This document shows, in pieces, positions 5,133-5,179 of a stretch of 5,179 nt of DNA; within the stretch, counting starts at the first letter, position 1, and each line of letters opens with the position of its first letter. The notes beneath the pieces are model-generated. The model had not been told where the DNA came from. It did no database searches and saw nothing but the letters and a program-made list of their open reading frames with translations. Source of the DNA: Burkholderiales bacterium (GTDB lineage Bacteria > Pseudomonadota > Gammaproteobacteria > Burkholderiales > JACMKV01); the NCBI GenBank assembly GCA_014379915.1, contig JACMKV010000254.1, positions 1 through 5,179 on the forward strand, given 5' to 3'. The translations under genes and the position numbers were made by a program.

Positions 5133-5172
5133 GCACGTTACCGGCGAAGCCGGCCGCTTGCGGGAAGCGCGC
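5048..5172. repeat. 39-bp structured repeat pair with compensatory changes
   Basis: Copies at 5048-5086 and 5134-5172 align without gaps, 31 of 39 bases identical by my count. Each has CACGTTA, then a stem capped by a GAA loop, then CCGCTTGCGGG, a second small palindrome. In the first stem, two base pairs are swapped between copies (C-G to G-C and G-C to C-G), and a C-A mismatch in copy 1 is a C-G pair in copy 2. The pattern resembles REP-type intergenic palindromes. Confidence 0.65.
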
Positions 5173-5179
5173 CTTTAGC

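Larger units (their letters stand above)
4643..5179. other. Gene-free, repeat-rich right end (537 bp)
   Basis: I see no gene here. Open frames of 66 to 161 codons exist on the plus strand, but they are GC-driven, rich in Arg, Pro and Gly, lack ribosome binding sites and resemble no family I know. The stretch holds the paired hairpins at 4666-4720, two seven-G runs at 4766-4772 and 4784-4790, and from 4880 onward a mosaic of GC-rich modules each present twice. It continues beyond the window. Confidence 0.7.

Noticed and set aside
4880..5179. CRISPR-like repeats
   Set aside because: The repeats are only in pairs, imperfect, of several different types and unevenly spaced, and no cas gene is present.

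Overview
The window reads as bacterial chromosome, most likely from a methylotrophic member of the Pseudomonadota. The taxon is inferred from the gene types and the GC-rich codon use of the core genes, and I cannot place it below phylum level. The key evidence is a pair of adjacent tetrahydrofolate C1 genes. One is mtdA (NADP-dependent methylene-H4F/H4MPT dehydrogenase, minus strand, 1382-2287). The other is fchA (methenyl-H4F cyclohydrolase, plus strand, 2390-3016). Together they interconvert methylene-, methenyl- and formyl-tetrahydrofolate. They are arranged head to head over a 102-bp intergenic region that carries a perfect TATAAT box and a hairpin covering the fchA ribosome binding site.

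Layout, left to right. Positions 1-420 hold the N-terminal 140 codons of a zinc-free NADPH:quinone oxidoreductase (minus strand, running off the window). Positions 521-1261 hold a two-domain GIY-YIG nuclease-like gene, visibly AT-richer than its neighbours and probably acquired. It is followed by mtdA (1382-2287, with an internal 39-bp tandem duplication), then fchA and arfB (3072-3500, ribosome-rescue peptidyl-tRNA hydrolase), both on the plus strand. Next is an IS110-family insertion sequence whose transposase (3702-4642) is frameshifted and has lost the conserved serine of its C-terminal domain. A structured leader upstream of it may be the bridge RNA.

The last 537 bp (4643-5179) contain no gene I can support. 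They hold two mutually exclusive hairpins, two seven-G runs and a mosaic of GC-rich modules, each present twice. One module has a hairpin whose stem shows two compensatory base-pair swaps between copies, which suggests the structure itself is maintained.

The metabolic genes (mtdA, fchA) form one functional unit. arfB and qor are general housekeeping genes. The GIY-YIG gene and the IS110 element are accessory insertions, one on each side of the C1 unit. I found no complete new multi-gene system. The points most worth following are the MtdA duplication, the fchA leader hairpin, the orphan GIY-YIG protein with its uncharacterised C-terminal domain, the doubly damaged IS110 copy with a ribosome binding site at the frameshift point, and the paired structured repeats at the right end.
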